Source: Paenibacillus antibioticophila
GTDB lineage: Bacteria > Bacillota > Bacilli > Paenibacillales > Paenibacillaceae
DNA: 38,567 nucleotides
Direction: 5' to 3'
NCBI RefSeq assembly: GCF_000455265.1
Contig: NZ_HG005139.1
Span: forward strand, 2,101,758 to 2,140,324
Program-made: the position numbers and the translations under genes
Part shown: positions 17,390-24,368 of the stretch, piece after piece
How positions within the stretch are numbered: the stretch's first letter is position 1
Layout of the letters: every line of letters starts with the position of its first letter
Notes under the pieces: generated by a model
Seen by the model: only the letters and a program-made list of their open reading frames with translations
Database searches by the model: none
Told to the model about the DNA's origin: nothing

Positions 17390-17406
17390 TGACATATTAG
17401 CTGTCA
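17390..17406. promoter_or_regulatory. Dyad between WYL regulator and VOC gene
   Basis: TGACA-N7-TGTCA in the divergent intergenic region, about 47 bases before each start codon. It is a candidate operator for the WYL regulator; short, so only suggestive. Confidence 0.4.
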
Positions 17407-17452
17407 TCTATTATAGCTTATACTTCATTCATAACAAGAAGGAGGTTGTCAT

Positions 17453-17914
17453 ATGTCAGTTATTGCATACTTAAACTTTGATGGGAACACAGAAGAAGTG
17501 ATTGATTTCTATTCGGAGGCCTTGCAGGCCAGTGAAGTCAAAAAGGTGAAATTCAAGGATATTCCGCAGGACCCCAACTTTCCGATGCCGGAAAATGAGT
17601 TGAATATGATCATGGAGTCATCGATCGAATTTGCGGGCGGGAAACTCATGATGTCCGATCTCTTGCCTTCGATGAAGAGTACTACAGGTGAATTGGTAAA
17701 GGGAAATAACGTGCTCATCAGCATCATTATGGATGACAAGCAGGCCTTGGAGCATTATTTTAACAACTTAGCCGCCGGCGGTTTTGTTATCATGCCTCTA
17801 TCCAATGTCCCATGGTCTTCGTGCTTCGGTATGCTAGTGGATAAATTCGGGATCACCTGGAAATTCAATCGTGATGCAGAGAGGTTTCTGAATCAGGTCA
17901 TTTCTTCCCGGTAA
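17453..17914 (+). CDS. VOC superfamily protein, PhnB/YjdN-like
   Basis: A 153-residue glyoxalase-fold protein of the PhnB-like group, often annotated as VOC family. It starts with the typical YLNFDGNTEEVIDFYSEAL and has GGKLMMSDLLP near 60-70, then VLISIIMDDKQALEHYFNNLAAGG and PWSSCFGMLVDKFGITWKFN near the end. Enzymatic activity for this group is not established; members are often induced by stress-type WYL or MerR regulators. AAGGAGG lies nine bases before the ATG. It is divergent from the WYL regulator, the likely controller. Confidence 0.82.
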   Translation: MSVIAYLNFDGNTEEVIDFYSEALQASEVKKVKFKDIPQDPNFPMPENELNMIMESSIEFAGGKLMMSDLLPSMKSTTGELVKGNNVLISIIMDDKQALEHYFNNLAAGGFVIMPLSNVPWSSCFGMLVDKFGITWKFNRDAERFLNQVISSR

Positions 17915-17957
17915 CAAATATTTGTATTCCGGTTTGAGTAAGAATGGGAATATGATA

Positions 17958-18008
17958 AAGCAGCAGTATGGCAAGGATCATTTCCTTGTCGTACTGCTTT
18001 TGTCTTTT
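17958..18008 (+). terminator. Terminator after the VOC gene
   Basis: AAGCAGCAGTATGGCAAGG pairs with CCTTGTCGTACTGCTT around a short loop, followed by TTGTCTTTTT. The long stem lies 44 bases after the stop. Confidence 0.8.
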
Positions 18009-18039
18009 TAAACGATTAAAAGGAGTACTGGCATTGTTG

Positions 18040-18549
18040 CTAGCTTTGCCTCATCTGACCGTAACCAATAATTTCCCATTGTCCTTGCTGATAGGCTAAG
18101 ATTATTTCTATTGCGATTGCTCCTTCATTTGCGCGATACTTACTGACCTCAATTGCCATCTTGTTCTGGTCATCTGACTGGTTCTGCTTTTCAATGCTTA
18201 GAAGGATGCCTTTAAGCATCGTTGTGTCCTGCTCATACAATTTCTGATCTATTAATTGCTCATAAGTGTAGTTATAAATACGTAAGTTATATTTGTCTTG
18301 CAGGTATTCTTCAATGGCTTGCTTATCCGGCTTTGTTAAAGGAACTCCTTCATTCAGAACCAGAGAAATGTATTCCATATTAGTGTTAAGAGCTGTGTCT
18401 GTTGAAATTAATTCGTCTAACGCTAACAGATAAGGAGCCACGAGCTCTTTTGATGAACTTGAGCCAGTATTAACACTAGTACAAGCTGATGCCAGCAACA
18501 TGACAATTACAATGGGTAATAAAAATAATGACTTAGCTTTTATAGCCAT
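18040..18549 (-). CDS. Hypothetical lipoprotein
   Basis: A 169-residue protein with a signal peptide (MAIKAKSLFLLPIVIVMLLA) and a lipobox-like LASAC at 19-23, so probably anchored outside the membrane through Cys23. The mature part is mostly helical and polar, with a C-terminal EIILAYQQGQWEIIGYGQM segment that looks like an NTF2- or DUF-type beta edge. I do not recognise a family. AGGAGG is present a few bases before the ATG. It stands alone between a convergent VOC gene and a divergent TetR gene. Confidence 0.65.
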   Translation of the reverse strand: MAIKAKSLFLLPIVIVMLLASACTSVNTGSSSSKELVAPYLLALDELISTDTALNTNMEYISLVLNEGVPLTKPDKQAIEEYLQDKYNLRIYNYTYEQLIDQKLYEQDTTMLKGILLSIEKQNQSDDQNKMAIEVSKYRANEGAIAIEIILAYQQGQWEIIGYGQMRQS

Positions 18550-18656
18550 CTTCCTCCTTAATATTTGTTATATAAATAAACGTGACTGAGCCGTTAAAAG
18601 GTGCATAAGACAATAATAAAACTATTTTGACAACTCACCTCCTATGAACTACAATA

Positions 18657-18682
18657 TGAATGAAAAAATATTCGTTCATTCA
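18657..18682. promoter_or_regulatory. TetR-type operator upstream of the regulator gene
   Basis: The dyad TGAATGA ... TCATTCA lies 30 bases before the TetR start. Read on the minus strand it contains TGAATGAACGAATATT, the same 16-mer found at 19318 before the downstream genes. Two copies of one dyad flanking a TetR gene are a strong sign of autoregulation. Confidence 0.7.
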
Positions 18683-18711
18683 CATTGCAGTGATTATTTG
18701 GAGGCCTACCC

Positions 18712-19290
18712 GTGGAAGATAAGAAAGCATTAATTTACGCTTGTGCAAAGGAGCTATTCAGCGCAAAAGGATTTAAGGAAACCAATATTTCAGAAATCAC
18801 AAAGAAAGCCGGAATGGCAGTAGGAACCTTTTATAACTATTATTCTTCTAAGGAAAAGCTCTTTATGGATATTTTTCTGGAAGAAAACGCAAAGCTGAAA
18901 CAGCTCTGCTTTCAGTCGCTTGACCTGAAGCAACCCCCTATAAAGGTTATCGGTCAAATGCTCATGCTAAACGTTGAGGGAATGAAGTCAAATCCCATTT
19001 TAAGAGAATGGTACAACAAAAGTGTGTTTGAAAAGCTGCAGCAGGTCTATCGTGAGGAAAACGGTGTTGATGCCGTAGCTTTTTTGTACGACAATTTTTT
19101 AGAGCTCATCGCACTTTGGCAAAAGCAAGGCAAAATGCGCAAAGACATAGACGGTAAGATGATTATGATGGTATTCGCGGCAGTCATAAATGTGGATACG
19201 CATAAGGAAGAAATCGGCATTGAGTATTTCCCAGAGCTGCTGCATCTTATGACGGAGTTAATTATGAAAGGCTTGGACTGCTCCGAATAG
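18712..19290 (+). CDS. TetR family transcriptional regulator
   Basis: A 192-residue repressor with the TetR HTH at about 1-55 (ACAKELFSAKGFKETNISEITKKAGMAVGTFYNYYSSKEKLF) and a helical C-terminal ligand and dimer domain. The start is GTG at 18712 with TTGGAGG eight bases upstream. A terminator overlaps the end of the gene, and a second operator copy precedes the following three genes, so regulator and targets are separate transcripts under one repressor. The targets (SHOCT-like, FMN-binding, flavodoxin) suggest flavin or quinone redox; the ligand is unknown. Confidence 0.9.
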   Translation: MEDKKALIYACAKELFSAKGFKETNISEITKKAGMAVGTFYNYYSSKEKLFMDIFLEENAKLKQLCFQSLDLKQPPIKVIGQMLMLNVEGMKSNPILREWYNKSVFEKLQQVYREENGVDAVAFLYDNFLELIALWQKQGKMRKDIDGKMIMMVFAAVINVDTHKEEIGIEYFPELLHLMTELIMKGLDCSE

Positions 19291-19310
19291 TAAACTGGAG
19301 CAGTATTTTT
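19277..19310 (+). terminator. Terminator at the end of the TetR gene
   Basis: ACTGCTCC and GGAGCAGT form an 8-bp stem around a 12-base loop that contains the TAG stop; ATTTTT follows. It separates the regulator from the operon starting at 19375. Confidence 0.75.
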
Positions 19311-19317
19311 CAGGCGT

Positions 19318-19347
19318 TGAATGAACGAATATTAAATTATTCATTCA
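19318..19347. promoter_or_regulatory. Second TetR-type operator, before the flavin gene operon
   Basis: TGAATGAACGAATA and TTATTCATTCA form an imperfect dyad, sharing a 16-mer with the site at 18657-18682. It lies 27 bases before the ATG of the next gene, where binding would block its promoter. Confidence 0.7.
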
Positions 19348-19374
19348 TAATTACTAATTTAAGGAGGATTATTT

Positions 19375-19683
19375 ATGAGAAAAAAACAAACCATCGAGCC
19401 TGTTAAGCCAAAAGGAATCCGCATTGAAGTTATTGAGAATGGTGTATTGACCTCTAATGTACGCATCCCCTTCTTTATAGTGAAGATGGGACTGAAACTT
19501 GGGCAGATGGCAGAATACGCTCAGAAGAAAGGACGTGTCAATGGTGAGTTGGAACGTCTCAAGGATATTGATATGGAGGCTATTCTTGAAGCACTTGGCA
19601 GCGGCGAACTGACTTTACCCTGCCTGTTGGTAGAGGTTGATGAACAAGACAAAAACCAGTATGTGAAAATTACATTGGAATGA
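19375..19683 (+). CDS. SHOCT-like domain protein (YvlB/LiaX N-terminal type)
   Basis: A 102-residue protein matching the pattern of the SHOCT-like domain found at the N-terminus of YvlB/LiaX: NVRIPFFIVKMGLKLGQM (about 24-41), then LKDIDMEAILEALGSGELTLPCLLVEVD and a closing VKITLE strand. The domain's role is not settled; in other genomes it is linked to envelope stress proteins. AAGGAGG lies eight bases before the ATG. It is first in a TetR-controlled operon with an FMN-binding protein gene and a flavodoxin gene. Confidence 0.7.
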   Translation: MRKKQTIEPVKPKGIRIEVIENGVLTSNVRIPFFIVKMGLKLGQMAEYAQKKGRVNGELERLKDIDMEAILEALGSGELTLPCLLVEVDEQDKNQYVKITLE

Positions 19684-19695
19684 GGGGAGTTGCAA

Positions 19696-20152
19696 ATGTC
19701 TGCTTCAAAGATGTCCAGGAAGAAAATCAGAATCCGGTTTATTCTTTTGATTGTCACAGGTGTAGCAATTCTCGGAACCCTGATTGCGTTTCTTGCGGAT
19801 GCTCCTGAACGTCAGGAACTTCAAGCTCTCACAATTGGGGATGTTGACTTTACAAGGTTAAGAGATGGAATATATGCCGGAGAATACGCCGGAACCAAAG
19901 GAAGTTCCCGTAATGCAACCGTTCAAGTCACCGTATCCGATGCTAAGATTACAAAAATCATCGTTTTAAAAGGTGCGCTGGATAGCAACGGAAAACCTGC
20001 GAAATTAACAGGCGAAATGACAATAAATGATCTGTTTCAAAAAGTACTAGAAACCGAATCTTTACAAGTGGATACAAATCAGCGGAGCAACGCTGACCTC
20101 CAAAGCTCATTTGAAAGCATTAGAATTTGCGTTAAAACAAGCTCAACAATAA
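19696..20152 (+). pseudogene. Membrane-anchored FMN-binding domain protein, frameshifted at the FMN site
   Basis: The N-terminal part is intact: basic start, one membrane segment (FILLIVTGVAILGTLIAFLA), then an FMN_bind-type domain (LRDGIYAGEYAG, VQVTVSDAKITKIIVLKG). At 20076-20078 (three A in GATACAAATC) the frame shifts. In the other frame the sequence continues ISGATLTSKAHLKALEFALK and ends QAQQ-stop at 20152, exactly the family C-terminus with the conserved SGAT. In the unshifted frame the protein runs to 20178 with an unrelated tail. One extra A explains this. SGAT holds the flavin in NqrC/RnfG-type proteins, so the product would lose it. The start ATG at 19696 has GGGGAG six bases upstream. 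A real mutation, a sequence error and frameshifting are all possible. Confidence 0.8.
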
Positions 20153-20174
20153 TTATGTTAGGGGAGATCTTAAA

Positions 20175-20711
20175 ATGAAGATTGCGGTTATTTCTTATTC
20201 ATTCACGGGCAATAATGATAGACTTGCTGCAAGTGTAGCACAAGATTTGTCAGCAACGCATATTAAAATTACGCCACGAAAGCCTATGACCATGGGAAAT
20301 ATCATATTGGATATGATTTTTTCCCGAACACCCAAGGTAGAACCTGACCCGGATAGTCTTCAGCAATATGACCTGATCCTCTTTTTTGCCCCTGTTTGGA
20401 TGGGCCATATAGCTTCCCCGCTTCGGGCCTATTGGAACTATCTAAAATCAACTCCACAAGCGTATGGCTTCTTTTCGATCAGCGGCGGGGCTGACAACGG
20501 AAACCCGAAGTTGCTTGCAGAGCTTTTAAAACGCACCGGAGCCGAGCCTTCAATCATGCTTGACCAGCACATCAAGGGTTTCCTCCCTCAAAATTCAAAA
20601 ACAACCCGTAATGATACCTCAGCCTATAAAATCAGCGAAACTGAGGCAAGGTACCTTTCATCCATAGCCATTAAAGAAATAAACAAGCTAATTCACACCG
20701 ATAAACAATAG
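20175..20711 (+). CDS. Flavodoxin-family protein
   Basis: A 178-residue protein with a flavodoxin fold. The FMN phosphate loop SYSFTGNNDRLA is at 8-19, followed by DLILFFAPVWMGHIASPLRAY (about 65-85), which contacts the flavin ring, and FFSISGGADNGNP (about 99-111). Members reduce quinones or pass electrons. GGGGAG lies eight bases upstream of the ATG. The ATG overlaps the stop of the shifted frame of the preceding gene. Third gene of the TetR-controlled operon; with the FMN-binding protein it may form a flavin electron-transfer pair (inference). Confidence 0.85.
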   Translation: MKIAVISYSFTGNNDRLAASVAQDLSATHIKITPRKPMTMGNIILDMIFSRTPKVEPDPDSLQQYDLILFFAPVWMGHIASPLRAYWNYLKSTPQAYGFFSISGGADNGNPKLLAELLKRTGAEPSIMLDQHIKGFLPQNSKTTRNDTSAYKISETEARYLSSIAIKEINKLIHTDKQ

Positions 20712-20793
20712 CTGTCTTGCTGTTTATAACATGGGCAGGTAATAAATACGTGCTTATATGGCCTTCCAATGGCAGTTATGCGATTCGAAGGCT

Positions 20794-20817
20794 CTTGTCC
20801 CTTCCGGACAAGTCTTT
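20794..20817 (+). terminator. Possible terminator hairpin
   Basis: CTTGTCC-CTTCC-GGACAAG followed by TCTTT, 83 bases after the flavodoxin stop. The stem is perfect but the T-run is poor, so efficiency is uncertain. Confidence 0.45.
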
Positions 20818-20857
20818 ACGCAGCTTCGACAACTTGCCTAAAGTTCCAGTCTGTATC

Positions 20858-21514
20858 CTAAAGCGTTATACCTAATTGCTTTCTAAATTCAATGGCGGAC
20901 TCACTATCTGGCAAAATACCACTTTCACGAGATTGTACAAAGGGCATCCACTGCCAGTCCTCGGCACCTACAAAGCAGACTCTTGACCAATGATCCAACA
21001 GCTCCATAAAGTCATTTGCTATGATGTATCCGTGCCCTGCCCCATCGTCATGGCTTAAATACACAATCGGATGCTTCCCCTTTTCACTCAGATCAAATGC
21101 AAAGTAATCTCCATTCCCGACTTCCAAGAATGCTAACTTGTCGTGCCACACTTTATCGTACTCATCCTCAGGATTCGGAAATACATGCTCGACCCACCCT
21201 TTTCGCTCCTCCTCAAATCGGATAAGATTATTCAAGCTCCAATTTGGTGTCCCGCAGAATATTCCTTTATATTTTTCAGGCAATTGATAGGCATCCGGAA
21301 AGAACCAGCGAAAGCTAAACTCAGCGGAGAAATGCAATAGCGTATATTTAAAGCTCAACGGCAGTCGAACACCCAACTTTTGCTCTACTAAATCTATTTG
21401 TTTCGGCTTGGCAGGATCTTTGATAGTAATTTCTCTAACCATCCCCCCTATCTCTTCAATGCGCTCAGCTATCCGCTCAATACGCTCTCTGAGAATTTCA
21501 AATGAGAAAGGCAT
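20858..21514 (-). CDS. SMI1/KNR4 (SUKH) family protein
   Basis: A 218-residue SUKH-superfamily protein. Recognisable parts are IDLVEQKLGVRLPLSFKYTLLHF (about 40-62), the loop LIRFEEERKGW, and GNGDYFAFDLSEKGKHPIVYLSHDDGAGH (about 132-160). SUKH proteins often neutralise contact-dependent or polymorphic toxins, but many stand alone. No toxin gene is adjacent here (neighbours are a flavodoxin and a GNAT gene), so an orphan immunity role is only a guess. Confidence 0.8.
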   Translation of the reverse strand: MPFSFEILRERIERIAERIEEIGGMVREITIKDPAKPKQIDLVEQKLGVRLPLSFKYTLLHFSAEFSFRWFFPDAYQLPEKYKGIFCGTPNWSLNNLIRFEEERKGWVEHVFPNPEDEYDKVWHDKLAFLEVGNGDYFAFDLSEKGKHPIVYLSHDDGAGHGYIIANDFMELLDHWSRVCFVGAEDWQWMPFVQSRESGILPDSESAIEFRKQLGITL

Positions 21515-21563
21515 TTCAGCACCATCCTTTACTTTCTTTGATCAAGCTCCCGAAATCTCAGCT

Positions 21564-22058
21564 TCATCTGATCCAGTACTTACAGGATCCTTCCTTCAGT
21601 TCACTCATAACGCCGCCATTGAACTCGATAATTCTCCTCGAGGCCATATTAGCTTCATCACAGGTTAGCAAAATTTCCTTAATTCCCATGAGATGAGCCT
21701 GTTTTACCAGCTCTGTTAATGCCTGCTTTCCATAGCCCATATTTCTTGCTGTAGGACGAATCACATACCCTATATGCCCTCCGTGCTCCAGTAATTTTTC
21801 ATTAAGCTTATGCCTAAGCTTCCCATATCCAACCGGCCGATCATGATCATAAAACCAATAGATCGTTTGGGGCACCAGTCCTTCTTCCAGGTTGATGCCG
21901 TTAGAAATATCATCGTTCTTTTTCAGCTTCTGCTTAAACTCTTCAAAATCACTAGACCGTAAACTATTAACGAATCCGTTCTCCCCGGCACCAATCTCTA
22001 ATATCATTTGATAGATCTCTTCTGGTTCTTCATGTGCTAATTTTCTTAGATAGATCAT
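21564..22058 (-). CDS. GNAT family N-acetyltransferase
   Basis: A 164-residue GNAT domain. Acetyl-CoA binding motif A is seen in HIGYVIRPTARNMGYGKQALTELVKQA (about 97-123; RxxGxG-type R-N-M-G-Y-G), followed by LTCDEANMASRRIIEFNGG, which is typical of motif B. The substrate is not predictable. AGAGG precedes the ATG. The downstream neighbour on the same strand is the SUKH gene, 50 bases away, and a small membrane protein gene lies 20 bases upstream, so the three may be cotranscribed. Confidence 0.85.
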   Translation of the reverse strand: MIYLRKLAHEEPEEIYQMILEIGAGENGFVNSLRSSDFEEFKQKLKKNDDISNGINLEEGLVPQTIYWFYDHDRPVGYGKLRHKLNEKLLEHGGHIGYVIRPTARNMGYGKQALTELVKQAHLMGIKEILLTCDEANMASRRIIEFNGGVMSELKEGSCKYWIR

Positions 22059-22077
22059 CTATAAAACCTCTCTCTTC

Positions 22078-22221
22078 TTAGCTCTTTTTCATTTCCTTCA
22101 ATATTAATTCTAATTGCTCTTTTAGCTTTTCCTGATTTTCAAACTGCTTTTTTTGTAATACGTAGGCTCCGCCTTGCGACGCCAGGATAAGGAATAAAAT
22201 AATTACAATTATAAGTCCCAT
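22078..22221 (-). CDS. Small single-pass membrane protein, 47 aa
   Basis: A short gene that standard minimum lengths would miss. The ATG at 22221 is preceded by GGGAGAAG at proper spacing. Residues 2-15 are strongly hydrophobic (GLIIVIILFLILAS), then a short GGAYVL turn, then a charged helical tail of Lys, Gln and Glu (KQFENQEKLKEQLELILKEMKK). This is the plan of many small stress or regulatory membrane peptides. It ends 19 bases before the GNAT start. No family recognised. Confidence 0.6.
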   Translation of the reverse strand: MGLIIVIILFLILASQGGAYVLQKKQFENQEKLKEQLELILKEMKKS

Positions 22222-22295
22222 AATTCTTCTCCCTATTTTTATTTTACAAGAGTTTCAAGATTAATATAAGTGTACAAAGAGCTTAGACCATTGAC

Positions 22296-22346
22296 TATAG
22301 TCTAACTAGACTATATACTGACTTTAGTCTAATTAGACTAAAGTCA
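22296..22346. promoter_or_regulatory. Tandem palindromic operators before the esterase/PadR operon
   Basis: Two palindromes lie side by side. 22296-22315 is TATAGTCTA-AC-TAGACTATA. 22319-22346 is a perfect 28-base palindrome centred on GTCTAATTAGAC. Both share the core TAGTCTA-NN-TAGACTA. They end 22 bases before the esterase ATG, and the operon encodes a PadR regulator, the obvious candidate to bind there. Confidence 0.8.
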
Positions 22347-22368
22347 AGAAGTAAAGGAGTAACAAATA

Positions 22369-23211
22369 ATGATCAAGTCATTTTTAATGTTAGGTCAGTC
22401 GAATATGGCAGGCCGTGGATTTTTACATGAAGTCGATCCTATCTATAACGAAAAAATAAAAATGCTGCGAAATGGACAGTGGCAGATGATGACAGAGCCT
22501 ATTAATTACGACCGCCCGGTTTCAGGTGTAAGCTTGGCAGCCTCTTTTGCCAATGCGTGGTCGAAAGCTAATCCCGATCAAGAAATCGGTCTGATTCCTT
22601 GTGCGGAAGGCGGCAGTTCATTAAATGACTGGCATCCGGAGGGAATACTTTTTCAGCATGCTTTGTCCGAAGCCCGCTTCGCCCAGCGCTCCAGTCAAAT
22701 TTCCGGAATACTTTGGCACCAGGGCGAAAGCGACAGTTATGGTTCGCTGCACGAAACTTATTACGAGAAACTAAAGAACATCCTCGAGACTCTAAGAAAC
22801 GAGCTGAATCTTAAAGAGGTACCGTTGATTATAGGCGGACTCGGTGATTTCCTTGGGAAGACCGGTTTCGGACAGCATGCAACAGAGTATCTGCAAGTCA
22901 ATGAACAATTGAAGCACTTTGCCAGCGAACAGCATAATTGTTATTTTGTAACGGCTGCAGATTTGACCGCGAACCCGGATGGCATTCATTTAGATGCGGT
23001 CTCGCAACGCAAATTCGGCTACCGCTATTTCGAGGCGTTTTCAAAGAAATGTCATGTCCTGGAACCCATTCCCGGGGAGGAGCAGTCGCTTAGCGTAGCG
23101 TGTGACTATTCGAAAACAGAACAGATTTACCTTCATAGCCTAAATTTGGCCTCGGGTAAAATCACGTATGCGGAATTTGAGGCACAGATGGCGAAGGTGA
23201 TGCAGTCTTGA
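22369..23211 (+). CDS. SGNH/CE6-type carbohydrate acetylesterase (sialate O-acetylesterase-like)
   Basis: A 280-residue SASA/DUF303-type esterase. The nucleophile motif GQSNMAGRG is at 9-17 (Ser11), PCAEGGSSLNDWH (about 77-89) forms the oxyanion part, LWHQGESDS is at about 118-126, and the closing Asp-His pair is in DGIHLDAVS near 205. These define the family that removes acetyl groups from polysaccharides or sialic acid. No signal peptide, so it is cytoplasmic. GTAAAGGAG precedes the ATG. The stop overlaps the padR start (TTGA), so expression is coupled. Confidence 0.85.
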   Translation: MIKSFLMLGQSNMAGRGFLHEVDPIYNEKIKMLRNGQWQMMTEPINYDRPVSGVSLAASFANAWSKANPDQEIGLIPCAEGGSSLNDWHPEGILFQHALSEARFAQRSSQISGILWHQGESDSYGSLHETYYEKLKNILETLRNELNLKEVPLIIGGLGDFLGKTGFGQHATEYLQVNEQLKHFASEQHNCYFVTAADLTANPDGIHLDAVSQRKFGYRYFEAFSKKCHVLEPIPGEEQSLSVACDYSKTEQIYLHSLNLASGKITYAEFEAQMAKVMQS

Positions 23212-23768
23212 TCCCTTTACTCATTCTTGGCTTGCTCATTCAAAACCCCGGCGCTCACGGCTACGAACTACTGGCATTCATGGAAAAACGCCATTACAAG
23301 TACATTGTAAACTTCACGAAGGGCTCGTTTTATTACAATCTTCAGCAACTTGAAGAAAAAGGTTGGATTGAACAGATCCAGCAGAAACCTTCAACCAGCG
23401 GGCGTGAAATTCGGAGCTATAATATCACTAAAGCGGGAAGGGCTGAATTCGAAAAATTAATGGTCAAATACGGGACCAAATCGGAATATGTAAACCTACA
23501 ATTTTATGGGGCACTGCTATTTGCAAATGAATACGACAAAAACAAATTGCTGGAGTTGATTCAATCTCAAATCGACCAGACTAAGACGCGAATTGCTCTT
23601 CTTGATGAATACCTGTCCAACACACAGGAAGTTCCCGGTATGACCGATTACTACCGCCTTATGAACGAAAATTCCCATTCTCATCACTTGGTTAATTTAG
23701 AATGGTTTCAACAATTGAAAGCTAAAATTGAGGGGCCGGTTTTGCCCAAACAAGATGAACCATATTGA
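23208..23768 (+). CDS. PadR family transcriptional regulator
   Basis: A 186-residue PadR protein: N-terminal winged helix (HGYELLAFMEKRHYKYIVNFTKGSFYYNLQQLEEKGWIE, then the wing SGREIRSYNITKAGRAEFEKL to about residue 85) and a helical C-terminal dimer domain. The start is TTG at 23208, with AAGGTGA eight bases upstream, overlapping the esterase stop. It probably represses its own operon through the palindromes at 22296-22346. The 3' end overlaps the convergent methyltransferase gene by 47 bases. Confidence 0.88.
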   Translation: MIPLLILGLLIQNPGAHGYELLAFMEKRHYKYIVNFTKGSFYYNLQQLEEKGWIEQIQQKPSTSGREIRSYNITKAGRAEFEKLMVKYGTKSEYVNLQFYGALLFANEYDKNKLLELIQSQIDQTKTRIALLDEYLSNTQEVPGMTDYYRLMNENSHSHHLVNLEWFQQLKAKIEGPVLPKQDEPY

Positions 23769-24333
23769 ACCAGTAGCTTTCTGCTTTCTCGATTTGAATA
23801 CCCGATTCTTGGATCAGTCCAAGAATATCCCGGGTATGATGACATCCATAACTGCGGTATAAAAGTGGATTAAGGAGCTTTTGGATCATGGAGACCATGT
23901 AGTTAGAACTAATCCCATGTTCAATTAGCAGGATTTTCCCGTCAGGCTTACACCAACGGTTGATTTTATCCAACACCATTAGCGGATTGTTGTAGCTGCA
24001 AAATGATAAGGTCGAAATAATTGTATCGAAGGATTGCTCGGAAAAGTTCATTTCTTCAATGTCAGCACAAATAAAATCTGCATTCATGCGATAGTGCTTT
24101 GCTGCCAGTTGGGCTTTTTCGATCATCATCTCACTAAAGTCAGCCGCAGTAAGCTTTATCTCTGGAGGATAAAACGGGAAATTAGCGCCTGCCCCCACCG
24201 CAAGTTCAAGCACTTCACCCCCGGCATGGCTTAAAAGTTTTTTACGCCAACGTGCTTGTGTTGGGTTTTCTCTATTTTTGTCATATTGCACTGCTTGTTT
24301 ATCAAATAAACTTATTAACTTTCTTTTTTCCAT
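23722..24333 (-). CDS. Class I SAM-dependent methyltransferase
   Basis: A 203-residue methyltransferase from the chosen ATG. Motif I is LELAVGAGANFPFYP, followed by LTAADFSEMMIEKAQ, FICADIEEMNF and the post-motif ILLIEHGIS. The pattern resembles UbiE/PmtA-type lipid or quinone methylases, but the substrate is not determinable. An upstream ATG at 24372 exists, but the one at 24333 has a perfect AGGAGGTG seven bases before it. The gene lies 35 bases after the DUF2071 gene and ends inside padR (tail-to-tail). Confidence 0.85.
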   Translation of the reverse strand: MEKRKLISLFDKQAVQYDKNRENPTQARWRKKLLSHAGGEVLELAVGAGANFPFYPPEIKLTAADFSEMMIEKAQLAAKHYRMNADFICADIEEMNFSEQSFDTIISTLSFCSYNNPLMVLDKINRWCKPDGKILLIEHGISSNYMVSMIQKLLNPLLYRSYGCHHTRDILGLIQESGIQIEKAESYWFNMVHLVWAKPAPQF

Positions 24334-24368
24334 GAAAGTACACCTCCTGTTATATGCAGTTCTTTCTT

